Shown: piece by piece, positions 34,612 to 41,992 of the stretch | How positions within the stretch are numbered: position 1 is the stretch's first letter | How the letters are laid out: the number at the start of each line of letters is the position of its first letter | Assembly: GCF_001613165.1 (NCBI RefSeq) | Contig: NZ_BDBV01000001.1 | Span: forward strand, 186,001 to 250,000 | DNA from: Nocardia mexicana NBRC 108244 | GTDB taxonomy: Bacteria; Actinomycetota; Actinomycetes; Mycobacteriales; Mycobacteriaceae | DNA: 64,000 bases | Reading direction: 5' to 3' | The notes under the pieces: generated by a model | Database searches by the model: none | Told to the model about the DNA's origin: nothing | What the model saw: the letters and a program-made list of their open reading frames with translations, nothing else | Made by a program: the position numbers and the translations under genes

Positions 34612-36345
34612 ATGCGAGTCATGGCACAGCTGGCCATGGTGATGAACCTGGACAAGTGCATCGGCTGTCACACCTGCAGCGTCACCTGCAAGCAGGCCTG
34701 GACGAACCGGTCCGGCACCGAGTACGTGTGGTTCAACAATGTGGAAACCCGTCCGGGACAAGGCTATCCGCGGCAGTACCAGGATCAGGAGAAGTGGAAG
34801 GGCGGCTGGAAGCTGGACCGCAAGGGCCGGCTCACGCTGAAGTCCGGGTCGCGAATGAAGCGGCTGCTCAACATCTTCGCCAATCCGGACCTGCCCACCG
34901 TGTCGGACTACTACGACCCGTGGAGCTACGACTACGACAATCTGCTCAGCTCCCCGGCCATGGACACCACCCCGGTGGCGCGGCCGAAATCGCTGATCAC
35001 CGGCGAGGATACGAAGGTCACCTGGGGCGCCAACTGGGACGACGACCTGGGCTCCGGCCCGGAACAGGTCGGCAAGGACCCGCTGCTGTCCAAGCTGTCC
35101 GATCAGGTGAAGCTCGAGTTCGAGCAGACCTTCATGTTCTACCTGCCGCGAATCTGCGAGCACTGCCTGAATCCGTCGTGCGCGGCCTCGTGCCCGTCCG
35201 GCGCGATCTACAAGCGCGCCGAGGACGGCATCGTGCTCGTCGACCAGGACAAGTGCCGCGGCTGGCGGCAGTGCGTCACCGGATGTCCGTACAAGAAGAT
35301 CTATTTCAACCACAAGACGGGCAAGGCGGAGAAGTGCACCTTCTGCTACCCGCGCGTGGAGGTCGGCATTCCGACGGTGTGTTCGGAGACCTGCGTCGGG
35401 CGGCTGCGCTACATCGGCGTCATGCTCTACGACGCCGACGCGGTGCTGGAGGCGGCGTCGGTCACCGACGACAAGGATCTGTACCCGTCACAGCTGGGCG
35501 TGTTCCTCAACCCGCACGATCCGCGCGTGATCGCCGAGGCCGAACGCGCCGGGATCTCCCCGGAATGGATTCAGGCGGCCCAGGATTCGCCGGTCTACAA
35601 GCTCATCGTCGACTACCAGATCGCGCTGCCGTTGCATCCGGAATACCGGACCATGCCGATGGTCTGGTACGTGCCGCCGCTGTCGCCGGTCGTCGACGTG
35701 CTGTCGGAGACGGGGCACGACGGCGAGAGCGTGGACAACCTGTTCGGGGCCATCGATGCCCTGCGCATTCCCGTCGAGTACCTCGCCGAGCTGTTCACCG
35801 CCGGTGAGGTCGGACCCGTGCGTGCCGCGCTGCAGCGCCTCGCGGGGATGCGGGCCTTCATGCGCTCGATCAACCTGGGCCAGGAGCCCGACCTGTCCAT
35901 TCCGGATTCGGTGCGGCTGGAACCCGAGGAGATCGAGGCGATGTACCGGCTGCTGGCCATCGCCAAGTACGAGCACCGCTACGTGATTCCCAGCGGCGCC
36001 ACCTCCCGTGCGCACGAACTGGATTCGCTGGCCACCGGCTGCAGCCTCGACGTCGACGGCGGTCCGGGTATGACGGCCTTCGACGTCATGGACGACAAGT
36101 TCCACCTCACCGACACCAATGGTGCCGCGCCCGACGAGAAGTCCTCGCGCGTCAACCTGCTCAATTGGGACGGCAAGTCCACCAATGGCCTGCTGCCCTC
36201 CCGGAACGGATCGAACGGCAACGGCCACAACGATTCCGGCGCATCGGGCAGCAACGGCCATGCCGACGGCAACCGCCACGGCGACGGCGCATCGGTAAAC
36301 GGCTCCGGCACAACCGTTCCCGAGCCGAGCAGGGTCGCGCGATGA
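34612..36345 (+). CDS. narH: Respiratory nitrate reductase, beta subunit
   Basis: A 577-aa electron-transfer subunit with four iron-sulfur clusters. CIGCHTCSVTCKQAW (residues about 16-30), CEHCLNPSCAASCPSG, CRGWRQCVTGCPYKK and CTFCYPRVEVGIPTVCSETCVGR supply the ligands. The Trp in CRGWRQC marks the [3Fe-4S] site as in E. coli NarH. The final 55 or so residues (about 36170-36342) form a Gly/Asn/Ser/His-rich tail (RNGSNGNGHNDSGASGSNGH...) outside the conserved fold. It starts 47 bp after narG, and its stop overlaps the narJ start (ATGA). Confidence 0.96.
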   Translation: MRVMAQLAMVMNLDKCIGCHTCSVTCKQAWTNRSGTEYVWFNNVETRPGQGYPRQYQDQEKWKGGWKLDRKGRLTLKSGSRMKRLLNIFANPDLPTVSDYYDPWSYDYDNLLSSPAMDTTPVARPKSLITGEDTKVTWGANWDDDLGSGPEQVGKDPLLSKLSDQVKLEFEQTFMFYLPRICEHCLNPSCAASCPSGAIYKRAEDGIVLVDQDKCRGWRQCVTGCPYKKIYFNHKTGKAEKCTFCYPRVEVGIPTVCSETCVGRLRYIGVMLYDADAVLEAASVTDDKDLYPSQLGVFLNPHDPRVIAEAERAGISPEWIQAAQDSPVYKLIVDYQIALPLHPEYRTMPMVWYVPPLSPVVDVLSETGHDGESVDNLFGAIDALRIPVEYLAELFTAGEVGPVRAALQRLAGMRAFMRSINLGQEPDLSIPDSVRLEPEEIEAMYRLLAIAKYEHRYVIPSGATSRAHELDSLATGCSLDVDGGPGMTAFDVMDDKFHLTDTNGAAPDEKSSRVNLLNWDGKSTNGLLPSRNGSNGNGHNDSGASGSNGHADGNRHGDGASVNGSGTTVPEPSRVAR

Positions 36346-37022
36346 GCCTGTTGAAGATTCGGCGTCGGCCCGAGCCCACCGTCCAGATCTCCGAGCGCGA
36401 CCGCCGCCTGGTCTGGCGGATCGCGGCGCTGCTGTTGGACTACCCGAGCCGCGAAACCCTGGCCATGGTCGAGGAAATCGCCAGTGCCACAACAGAACTA
36501 CCGGGCGAGGTGCGCACGCACATCGACGCGGTCCTACTGCACCTGCGCGGCACCGATCCCCTCGCCCTCGCCCAGCAGTACGTCGAGACCTTCGACCTGC
36601 GCCGCCGCGCCAGCCTGCACCTGACCTACTACGCCTACGGCGACACCCGCAAGCGCGGCATGGCGCTGCTGCGGTTCAAGCACGCCTACCGGCATGCCGG
36701 GGTGGAGCTCGATGACACCGAGCTGCCCGACCATCTCGCGGTGCTGCTGGAGTTCGCCGCCACCGTCGACCCGATCGGCGGCGAGCGCCTGCTCGGCGAG
36801 CACGTACCCGTCCTCGAGCTGCTGCGACTGTCGTTGTCCGACAGCGGGTCCCCGTATGCGGGGGTGCTCGCCGCGGTGGTCGCGACGCTGCCCCCGCTCA
36901 CCACCGCGGACCGCCGCCGCATCGCCGAACTCGCCGCGCAGGGGCCGCCCGAGGAAGAGGTGGGCCTGGACCCGTTCGCGATGGATCCCTCGCTGTTCGC
37001 CGGATCGGAAGGCCGCCGATGA
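36342..37022 (+). CDS. narJ: Nitrate reductase molybdenum cofactor assembly chaperone
   Basis: A 226-aa NarJ/TorD-type helical chaperone that binds apo-NarG and allows cofactor insertion and membrane attachment. The family core is visible in VWRIAALLLDYPSRETLAMVEEI, QQYVETFDLRRRASLHLTYYAYGDTRKRGMALLRFKHAYRHAG and ELPDHLAVLLEFAA. The start overlaps the narH stop and the stop overlaps narI, both as ATGA, so the three are translationally coupled. Confidence 0.95.
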   Translation: MSLLKIRRRPEPTVQISERDRRLVWRIAALLLDYPSRETLAMVEEIASATTELPGEVRTHIDAVLLHLRGTDPLALAQQYVETFDLRRRASLHLTYYAYGDTRKRGMALLRFKHAYRHAGVELDDTELPDHLAVLLEFAATVDPIGGERLLGEHVPVLELLRLSLSDSGSPYAGVLAAVVATLPPLTTADRRRIAELAAQGPPEEEVGLDPFAMDPSLFAGSEGRR

Positions 37023-37759
37023 CCACCGCACTCTGGATGACGCTGCCGTACGTGGCCTTCACCTCGTTCCTGCTCGGCCACCTGTGGCGCTACCGCAACG
37101 ACCAATTCGGCTGGACCACACGCTCTTCCCAGATATACGAGTCCCGCCTGCTGCGGCTGGGCAGTCCGCTGTTTCATTTCGGCATGCTCGGCGTCATCGG
37201 CGGGCACGTGCTCGGCGTGCTCATCCCCGAGTCCTGGACCGCGGCGATCGGCATCTCCGAACACCTCTACCACGTGGTCGCGGTGACGGCCGGGACGATC
37301 GCCGGAGTCGCCGTCATCGCCGGTATCGGCATCCTGATGTACCGGCGCGTCACCGTGCCCGCGGTGCGGCAGGCGACCACCACCAACGACAAGGTGATGT
37401 ACGTGCTGCTCGCCGGGGCGCTGATCACCGGCCTGCTCAACACCGTCGGCAGCAATCTGCTGTGGGGCAGGCACAACTATCGCGAGACCGTATCCCCGTG
37501 GTTCCGAAGCCTTTTCACGCTGCACCCGGAGCCCGAGCTGATGGTCGGCACCCCCTGGACGTTCCAGGCGCACGGCCTGATCGTGCTCACCCTGATCGGC
37601 ATCTGGCCCTACACCCGCCTGGTCCACATGTTCAGCGCCCCCGTCGGCTACCTCGTCCGCCCCTACGTCGTCTACCGCAGCAAGGAGCACAACGCCCGCG
37701 ACAAACGCCGCTACGCCCGCGCCTGGCAGGCCCCCGTGGTCCCGCCCAGCCGCCGCTGA
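37019..37759 (+). CDS. narI: Respiratory nitrate reductase, gamma subunit (cytochrome b)
   Basis: A 246-aa membrane anchor that oxidises menaquinol and passes electrons through two b hemes to NarH. Five TM helices are visible, from LWMTLPYVAFTSFLLGHLWRYRND to TFQAHGLIVLTLIGIWPYTRLVHMFSAPVGYL. Conserved heme-ligand-type histidines lie in PLFHFGMLGVIGGHVLG and in the C-terminal AHGL...RLVHMFS segments. The last gene of the operon; a strong hairpin begins 8 bp after its stop. Confidence 0.96.
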   Translation: MTTALWMTLPYVAFTSFLLGHLWRYRNDQFGWTTRSSQIYESRLLRLGSPLFHFGMLGVIGGHVLGVLIPESWTAAIGISEHLYHVVAVTAGTIAGVAVIAGIGILMYRRVTVPAVRQATTTNDKVMYVLLAGALITGLLNTVGSNLLWGRHNYRETVSPWFRSLFTLHPEPELMVGTPWTFQAHGLIVLTLIGIWPYTRLVHMFSAPVGYLVRPYVVYRSKEHNARDKRRYARAWQAPVVPPSRR

Positions 37760-37766
37760 CCGCCCG

Positions 37767-37800
37767 GGACAGCTTCTCGGCAGCGGGAGCCGAGCTGTCC
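37767..37800 (+). terminator. Hairpin terminator after narGHJI
   Basis: GGACAG + CTCGGC on the left pair with GCCGAG + CTGTCC on the right. There is a 3-nt bulge (CTT) and a 7-nt loop; the 12 base pairs are all perfect. There is no U-tract, as is common for actinobacterial terminators. It separates narI from the kinase gene at 37832. Confidence 0.65.
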
Positions 37801-37831
37801 GTGGCGGCCGCCGAAGCACTACGGTGAGAGC

Positions 37832-38758
37832 GTGGCATTAGAGCCGGGCGATCAGTTTGCGGGGTTTGTCATCGAGGCCCAGCTCGGTCGCGGCGGCAGC
37901 AGCGCGGTGTATCTCGCGCGGGATCGCGAACGATCGCGGACCGTATCGTTGAAGGTGCTGGGGCCGAACGACAGCCGGTCGCCGATCGCGCGGGCGCGTT
38001 TCGTGCACGAGTTCGACATCCTGTCCGCGCTGCGGCATCCCGATATCGTGCGGATGTACGACCACGGTGAATTCGGCGGCCGGTTGTGGTCCGCCCACGA
38101 GTACGTGCCGGGCACGACGGGGTCGGCGCTGGTGCGGATGCCGCACCAGTATCCGAATCTGCGGCGGGTGCTCCACATGCTGACCCATGTCGCCGCGGGA
38201 CTGGATTTCGCGCACGCCCACGACGTCGTCCATCTCGATGTCAAACCCTCGAACGTCCTGGTCGGCACGACCGATGCCGCGGGGGTGAAGATCTCGGACT
38301 TCGATCAGGCGCGGTGGCTGCACCGGCCCGAACCGGCCCTGGCCACGGACGGTTTCGTCGTCGTATCGGTGCCCTATGCCGCACCGGAACTGCTGCGGGC
38401 GGGCGCCGTGTCCCCGGCGACGGACCAGTACGCGCTGGCATGTTCGGCCATCGAATTGCTCACCGGCCGTCCGCCGTTCGTCCGCGCGAACCTCAACGCC
38501 ACCGCGACCGCCCACCTGCACGACCCGCCCCCCGAAATCTCCGCGACCAGGCACTGGATCCCACCGGAGGTCGACACGATCCTGCAGCGGGCGCTCGCGA
38601 AGGACCCCGGCGCCCGGTACGACTCGTGCGGCGAACCCATCCGCCTGATCGCCGAGGCCCTCCGCGGCATCGACCCACGCCCCCTGGCCGGCCTGCGAAA
38701 TCGCCTCAACGGCAGATTCGTCCGGTTCGGCGGGCTGACGGTCGGTAGCAGGCGCTGA
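37832..38758 (+). CDS. Small soluble Ser/Thr protein kinase (Pkn-like, atypical DFD)
   Basis: A 308-aa kinase domain with almost nothing else: no TM helix or PASTA domain. The glycine loop GRGGSSAVYLA is at residues 19-29, the ATP lysine at 41 (VSLKVL), and the catalytic loop HLDVKPSN at 134-141 (Asp136, Lys138, Asn141), with HLD instead of HRD. The Mg-binding motif is DFD (156-158) instead of DFG, and PYAAPELL stands for the APE motif. The fold and most catalytic residues are present, so activity is plausible, but the DFD change is unusual. GTG 37832. It follows the nar terminator and may be transcribed separately. Target unknown. Confidence 0.85.
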   Translation: MALEPGDQFAGFVIEAQLGRGGSSAVYLARDRERSRTVSLKVLGPNDSRSPIARARFVHEFDILSALRHPDIVRMYDHGEFGGRLWSAHEYVPGTTGSALVRMPHQYPNLRRVLHMLTHVAAGLDFAHAHDVVHLDVKPSNVLVGTTDAAGVKISDFDQARWLHRPEPALATDGFVVVSVPYAAPELLRAGAVSPATDQYALACSAIELLTGRPPFVRANLNATATAHLHDPPPEISATRHWIPPEVDTILQRALAKDPGARYDSCGEPIRLIAEALRGIDPRPLAGLRNRLNGRFVRFGGLTVGSRR

Positions 38759-38838
38759 GGACGACCGTGTAACCCGACAGCGGCCCACCAGCGGCCGATT
38801 CGCCCCGGCCAGGGGCCCGACGCGGCGACATAACCTTC

Positions 38839-38854
38839 TAGCCAAATTTGGCTA
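38839..38854. promoter_or_regulatory. Operator 1, perfect palindrome upstream of VOC-padR
   Basis: TAGCCAAATTTGGCTA is a perfect 16-bp palindrome. Its centre is 36 bp from that of operator 2. Probably bound by the PadR regulator encoded 470 bp downstream. Confidence 0.7.
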
Positions 38855-38874
38855 CTCGAGCTATGCTCGGCAAG

Positions 38875-38890
38875 TAACCAAATTTGGCTA
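38875..38890. promoter_or_regulatory. Operator 2 upstream of VOC-padR
   Basis: TAACCAAATTTGGCTA differs from operator 1 by one base (A for G) and ends 13 bp before the VOC start, just before the AAGGAG ribosome-binding site. A TATGCT (38862-38867) between the two operators is a candidate -10. Confidence 0.7.
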
Positions 38891-38903
38891 GCAAGGAGAT
38901 CGG

Positions 38904-39287
38904 ATGCCTTCCGTAACCCCCTACGTGATGGTCGACGATGCGCGCATCTTCCGTTCGTTCCTGGAGCAGGTCTTCCAGGCGGAGGTGCCGACCCGGATAC
39001 CGCTGCCCTCGGATCCGAAACGGGTGATCCACGCGGAGGCGCGCATCGGCGAGAGCTCGGTGTTCTTCGCGGACTCCGGCCCCGACGGCGGCCGCTGCCT
39101 GAAATCGCCGACCGAGCCGGTGCACGTCCAGATGTGGGCCGTCGTGCCGGACCCCGAGGACGCCCACAAGCGGGCGGTCGCCGCGGGTGCGCGGTCGGCC
39201 GCGGCGGTGGCGGCCCAGGACGACGGCAGCCGGGCGGGCGCCTTCGTGGACCCGTTCGGCACACTGTGGTGGGTCAGCACCAGCTGA
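38904..39287 (+). CDS. VOC family protein (PhnB/glyoxalase-like)
   Basis: A 127-aa single-module VOC protein: TPYVMVDDARIFRSFLEQVFQAEVPTRIP, IHAEARIGESSVFFADSG and a C-terminal AFVDPFGTLWWVSTS. This DPFGxxWxxxT ending is typical of the PhnB/DUF1428-like branch of VOC proteins. A strong ribosome-binding site (AAGGAG, 8 nt spacing). Its promoter contains two palindromic operators, and it is followed 22 bp later by padR, so the pair is a self-regulated unit. Small-molecule binding or detoxification is likely; substrate unknown. Confidence 0.85.
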   Translation: MPSVTPYVMVDDARIFRSFLEQVFQAEVPTRIPLPSDPKRVIHAEARIGESSVFFADSGPDGGRCLKSPTEPVHVQMWAVVPDPEDAHKRAVAAGARSAAAVAAQDDGSRAGAFVDPFGTLWWVSTS

Positions 39288-39309
39288 GAATCCGAACAGG
39301 AGGCTCCCC

Positions 39310-39870
39310 GTGACGGCGGTTCGACTACTCGTTCTCGGCGCGGTCCGTCGTCACGGCCGCGCGCACGGCTACCAGGTGCGCGCGGATCTGGAGTCCTGGG
39401 GTGCGCACGAATGGGCCAGGGCCACTTCGGGTTCGGTGTACCACGCGCTGAAATCCCTCACCCGGGACGAACTGCTGCGCGCGCACGAATCGGCGCCGAG
39501 TCAGGCGGGCGGGCCGCCGCGCACGGAATACGAGCTGACCGCGGAGGGCGAGCAGGCCTACCTCGAACTGCTGCGCTCGGCCCTCGCCCGCCGCGACCCG
39601 CGCCTGGACATGCTGGCGGCCGCGGTCGGTTTCATCGACGACCTCCCACGCGCGGATGCCGTCGCACTGCTTCGAGATCGCGCCCGCGAGCTGGCCGAAT
39701 GGCGCGCGAGCATCACCACCCACCTGCCGCCGGACACCGACCTCGACACCTGGGGCCCGGTCGGCGAGGTCATCGGCCTGTGGCTCGATACGGCCGACAG
39801 CCGCGCGGCCTGGACCCGGCGCCTCATCGATCGGCTGGAGGGCGGGGCGTTCCGCATGGCCGACGACTGA
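39310..39870 (+). CDS. PadR family transcriptional regulator
   Basis: A 186-aa repressor. The N-terminal winged helix is VRLLVLGAVRRHGRAHGYQVRADLESWGAHEWARATSGSVYHALKSLTRDELLRAHE, with the PadR wing PPRTEYELTAEGEQAYLELL. A C-terminal dimerisation helix region follows (LARRDPRLDMLAAAVGFIDDLP...RARELAEWRASITTHL). The start is GTG 39310 after AGGAGG (about 10 nt upstream). It lies downstream of the VOC gene and very probably represses it and itself through the palindromes at 38839 and 38875. Confidence 0.9.
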   Translation: MTAVRLLVLGAVRRHGRAHGYQVRADLESWGAHEWARATSGSVYHALKSLTRDELLRAHESAPSQAGGPPRTEYELTAEGEQAYLELLRSALARRDPRLDMLAAAVGFIDDLPRADAVALLRDRARELAEWRASITTHLPPDTDLDTWGPVGEVIGLWLDTADSRAAWTRRLIDRLEGGAFRMADD

Positions 39871-39944
39871 CCCGTGGACGATCGCGCATGCGCAAGAGCG
39901 TCGCAGCGATGTCCGATCCCGCCGCCGCCCGGTGTACTGAGTTC

Positions 39945-40451
39945 ATGCAAACGACAAGCACCACCACCCAGACGTTCGGCGCCATCTCCCTGGTGGTGGC
40001 CGCCATCTCGACCGGCCTGCTCGCCGGTGTGTTCTACGCCTACGCCAGTTCGGTGATGCTGGCGCTGCGCAGGGTCGACGATCGCACCTTCGTGGACGTG
40101 ATGAACAAGATCAACGACGTGATCGTCAACCCGGCCTTCATGTTCAGCTTCCTCGGCTCGATTGTCTTCACGGCCGTCGCGGCGGCCCTGCACCTGCGGG
40201 CGGACCAGCGCACGGTGCTGTGGTGGATCCTGGCCGCGCTGGCGCTCAATATCGTCAGCTTCCTGATCACCTCGGCGGGCAATATCCCGCTGAACAATCA
40301 GCTGGCCGCCGCCACCGACGGCACCGATCTCGCCGCCCTGCGCCAGCAGTTCGAAGGGCCCTGGGTGCGGCTGAACATCCTGCGCGCGCTCGCCAACACC
40401 GGCGCCCTCGGCGTCCTGGCCTGGGCCCTGCGGTGCGCGGGACGCGGATGA
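39945..40451 (+). CDS. DUF1772 (anthrone oxygenase-like) membrane protein
   Basis: A 168-aa protein with four hydrophobic helices. FGAISLVVAAISTGLLAGVFYAYASSVMLALRRVDDRTFVDVMNKIN is the DUF1772 signature. FMFSFLGSIVFTAVAAALHL, WWILAALALNIVSFLITSAGNIPLNNQL and LRALANTGALGVLAWAL follow. The family includes proteins annotated as anthrone oxygenases; the function in actinobacteria is unknown. ATG 39945 is preferred (MQTTSTTTQ). It lies 74 bp after padR, perhaps in the same transcript, and is followed by a perfect 26-bp palindromic terminator. Confidence 0.82.
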   Translation: MQTTSTTTQTFGAISLVVAAISTGLLAGVFYAYASSVMLALRRVDDRTFVDVMNKINDVIVNPAFMFSFLGSIVFTAVAAALHLRADQRTVLWWILAALALNIVSFLITSAGNIPLNNQLAAATDGTDLAALRQQFEGPWVRLNILRALANTGALGVLAWALRCAGRG

Positions 40452-40480
40452 GACATCCCGCGCCCCAGCGCATCCCGCCT

Positions 40481-40506
40481 CCGGCGAGCCGAATTCGGCT
40501 CGCCGG
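40481..40506 (+). terminator. 26-bp perfect palindrome terminator
   Basis: Positions 40481-40506 form a perfect 26-bp palindrome (left half CCGGCGAGCCGAA) followed on the plus strand by TTCCGTTTTC. It lies between the stops of the convergent DUF1772 and alpha-amylase genes and looks like a Rho-independent terminator, at least for the plus strand. Confidence 0.8.
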
Positions 40507-40534
40507 TTCCGTTTTCGGGGAGACCGTGCCCCGG

Positions 40535-41992
40535 CTACCGCGAAACGGTCGCTCCGGCGTGCAGGGCGATCCCGGACCGGGGGCCGATATCGGCGTGTAG
40601 ATCACCCGAATCGTCGACCTCGTACACGGGTCCGGTGCAGGACCCGGATCGCATGGTGCCGTGCATGACATCGCAGTAGCGGCCCGCCGGAAGGGACGTG
40701 CGGTACAGGCGATCGGTGACGGCGGACCCGGCGCCGTTGAGCACGAGGTAGCCCTCGCGCCCACGGCCGAAGGCGACCAGATCACCGCCGTCGTCCGACC
40801 AATCGACCACCGGCGCGTTACCCACCTGGCGGCGGAAGCCGACCATCCCGGCGATCCCCGGCCAGGAGTGCTCGCACAGCCAGACCGGGCCACCGCAGGC
40901 CGCATCGATGGCGCGGCCGGAGAGATCGGACGGCGGCGGCTGGTCGTAGGCGACGAACTCGTAGTCGCTGAGCACCTTCGGCCGCCCGTACGGCCACGCG
41001 AGCATGAAGGCATGGGCCAGGACGTAGCGATCCGCGTCCCCGGGGGTGATCGTGATGCCGCTGCGCGCGGTGTCGTGATTGGCCACGAAGACCACGGACT
41101 TGCCGGACGGCAGGGCCGAACCGAAGTCTCGCAGCTCCGTCAGCCGCCCCTGCCGGAATGTCGAACTCAGGCTTCCCGCATAGCGCAGATCCATCACGTC
41201 ACCGGTGGCCAGGTACTCCTCCGGCTGCACCGCTTCACCCGGGCCGTAGATGACCTCCTGATAGACGTAGGCGGGTCGGTGAAGTCGCCGCTCGATCGCC
41301 GAAAGATCCTCGGGAGGAATATGTTTCGCCGAATCGATACGGAACCCGTCGATCCCCAGCGACATCAGGTCGTCGAGGTACCCGGCGATCCGATCGCGGA
41401 CCCGGTCTTCCTCGGTCGCCAGATCCGCCGTCCCGAACGACTGGCAGTTGTGCACCTGATACCGGTCCCGGTAGTCGTAGACCGCGTCTTTCGGCGTCCC
41501 GCAGTGATGAAAATCCTCGGGACCGTACGGCACCGCCGGATACGACAGGTGGCAGAACCGCGCGCCCGCGCTGCCGGTCCCACAGCCCTGCACACCGGAC
41601 ATGTTGTTCACGATGACGTCGGCGTAGACCTCTACCCCGGCATCGTGACAACTGCGCACCATCTCCGCCAGCTCGCCGCGGGTACCCCAGCGGCTGTCCA
41701 GCGAATACGACACCGGCGAATAGCTCTGCCACCACGGGAACCCTCGTTCCGGCAGCACCGCATGCTCCGCCGGCGGCGAGGTCTGCACCGCGCCGTATCC
41801 CTGCGGCCCCAAGGTCTCCCGGCATTCCCGGGCGATCGACCGCCAGTTCCACCCGAACATCTGCGCGATCACGTCCCGCCCCTGCGGCTGGTCGGCCCGA
41901 GCCGGTGCGGCGACGGTCAGTCCCGCCACCGCCACCAGCGCCCCGATCAAGACCGGAAAACCGCGAAGGGCAACGGCGGCAGCGGGTTTCAT
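40535..41992 (-). CDS. Secreted alpha-amylase (GH13, animal/actinomycete type)
   Basis: A 485-aa endo-1,4-alpha-glucanase. The Sec signal peptide occupies about residues 1-33, ending APARA. RDVIAQMFGWNWRSIARECRETLGPQGYGAVQTSPP is the start of animal-type alpha-amylases. YADVIVNNM is region I, GFRIDSAKH region II (nucleophile Asp), YVYQEVIY region III (acid Glu) and FVANHDT region IV (Asp). The C-terminal beta domain is present and no starch-binding module is seen. ATG 41992 overlaps the glycosyltransferase stop (ATGA), so it is co-translated with a gene of quite different type. It acts outside the cell on starch/glycogen-like glucans. Confidence 0.93.
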   Translation of the reverse strand: MKPAAAVALRGFPVLIGALVAVAGLTVAAPARADQPQGRDVIAQMFGWNWRSIARECRETLGPQGYGAVQTSPPAEHAVLPERGFPWWQSYSPVSYSLDSRWGTRGELAEMVRSCHDAGVEVYADVIVNNMSGVQGCGTGSAGARFCHLSYPAVPYGPEDFHHCGTPKDAVYDYRDRYQVHNCQSFGTADLATEEDRVRDRIAGYLDDLMSLGIDGFRIDSAKHIPPEDLSAIERRLHRPAYVYQEVIYGPGEAVQPEEYLATGDVMDLRYAGSLSSTFRQGRLTELRDFGSALPSGKSVVFVANHDTARSGITITPGDADRYVLAHAFMLAWPYGRPKVLSDYEFVAYDQPPPSDLSGRAIDAACGGPVWLCEHSWPGIAGMVGFRRQVGNAPVVDWSDDGGDLVAFGRGREGYLVLNGAGSAVTDRLYRTSLPAGRYCDVMHGTMRSGSCTGPVYEVDDSGDLHADIGPRSGIALHAGATVSR

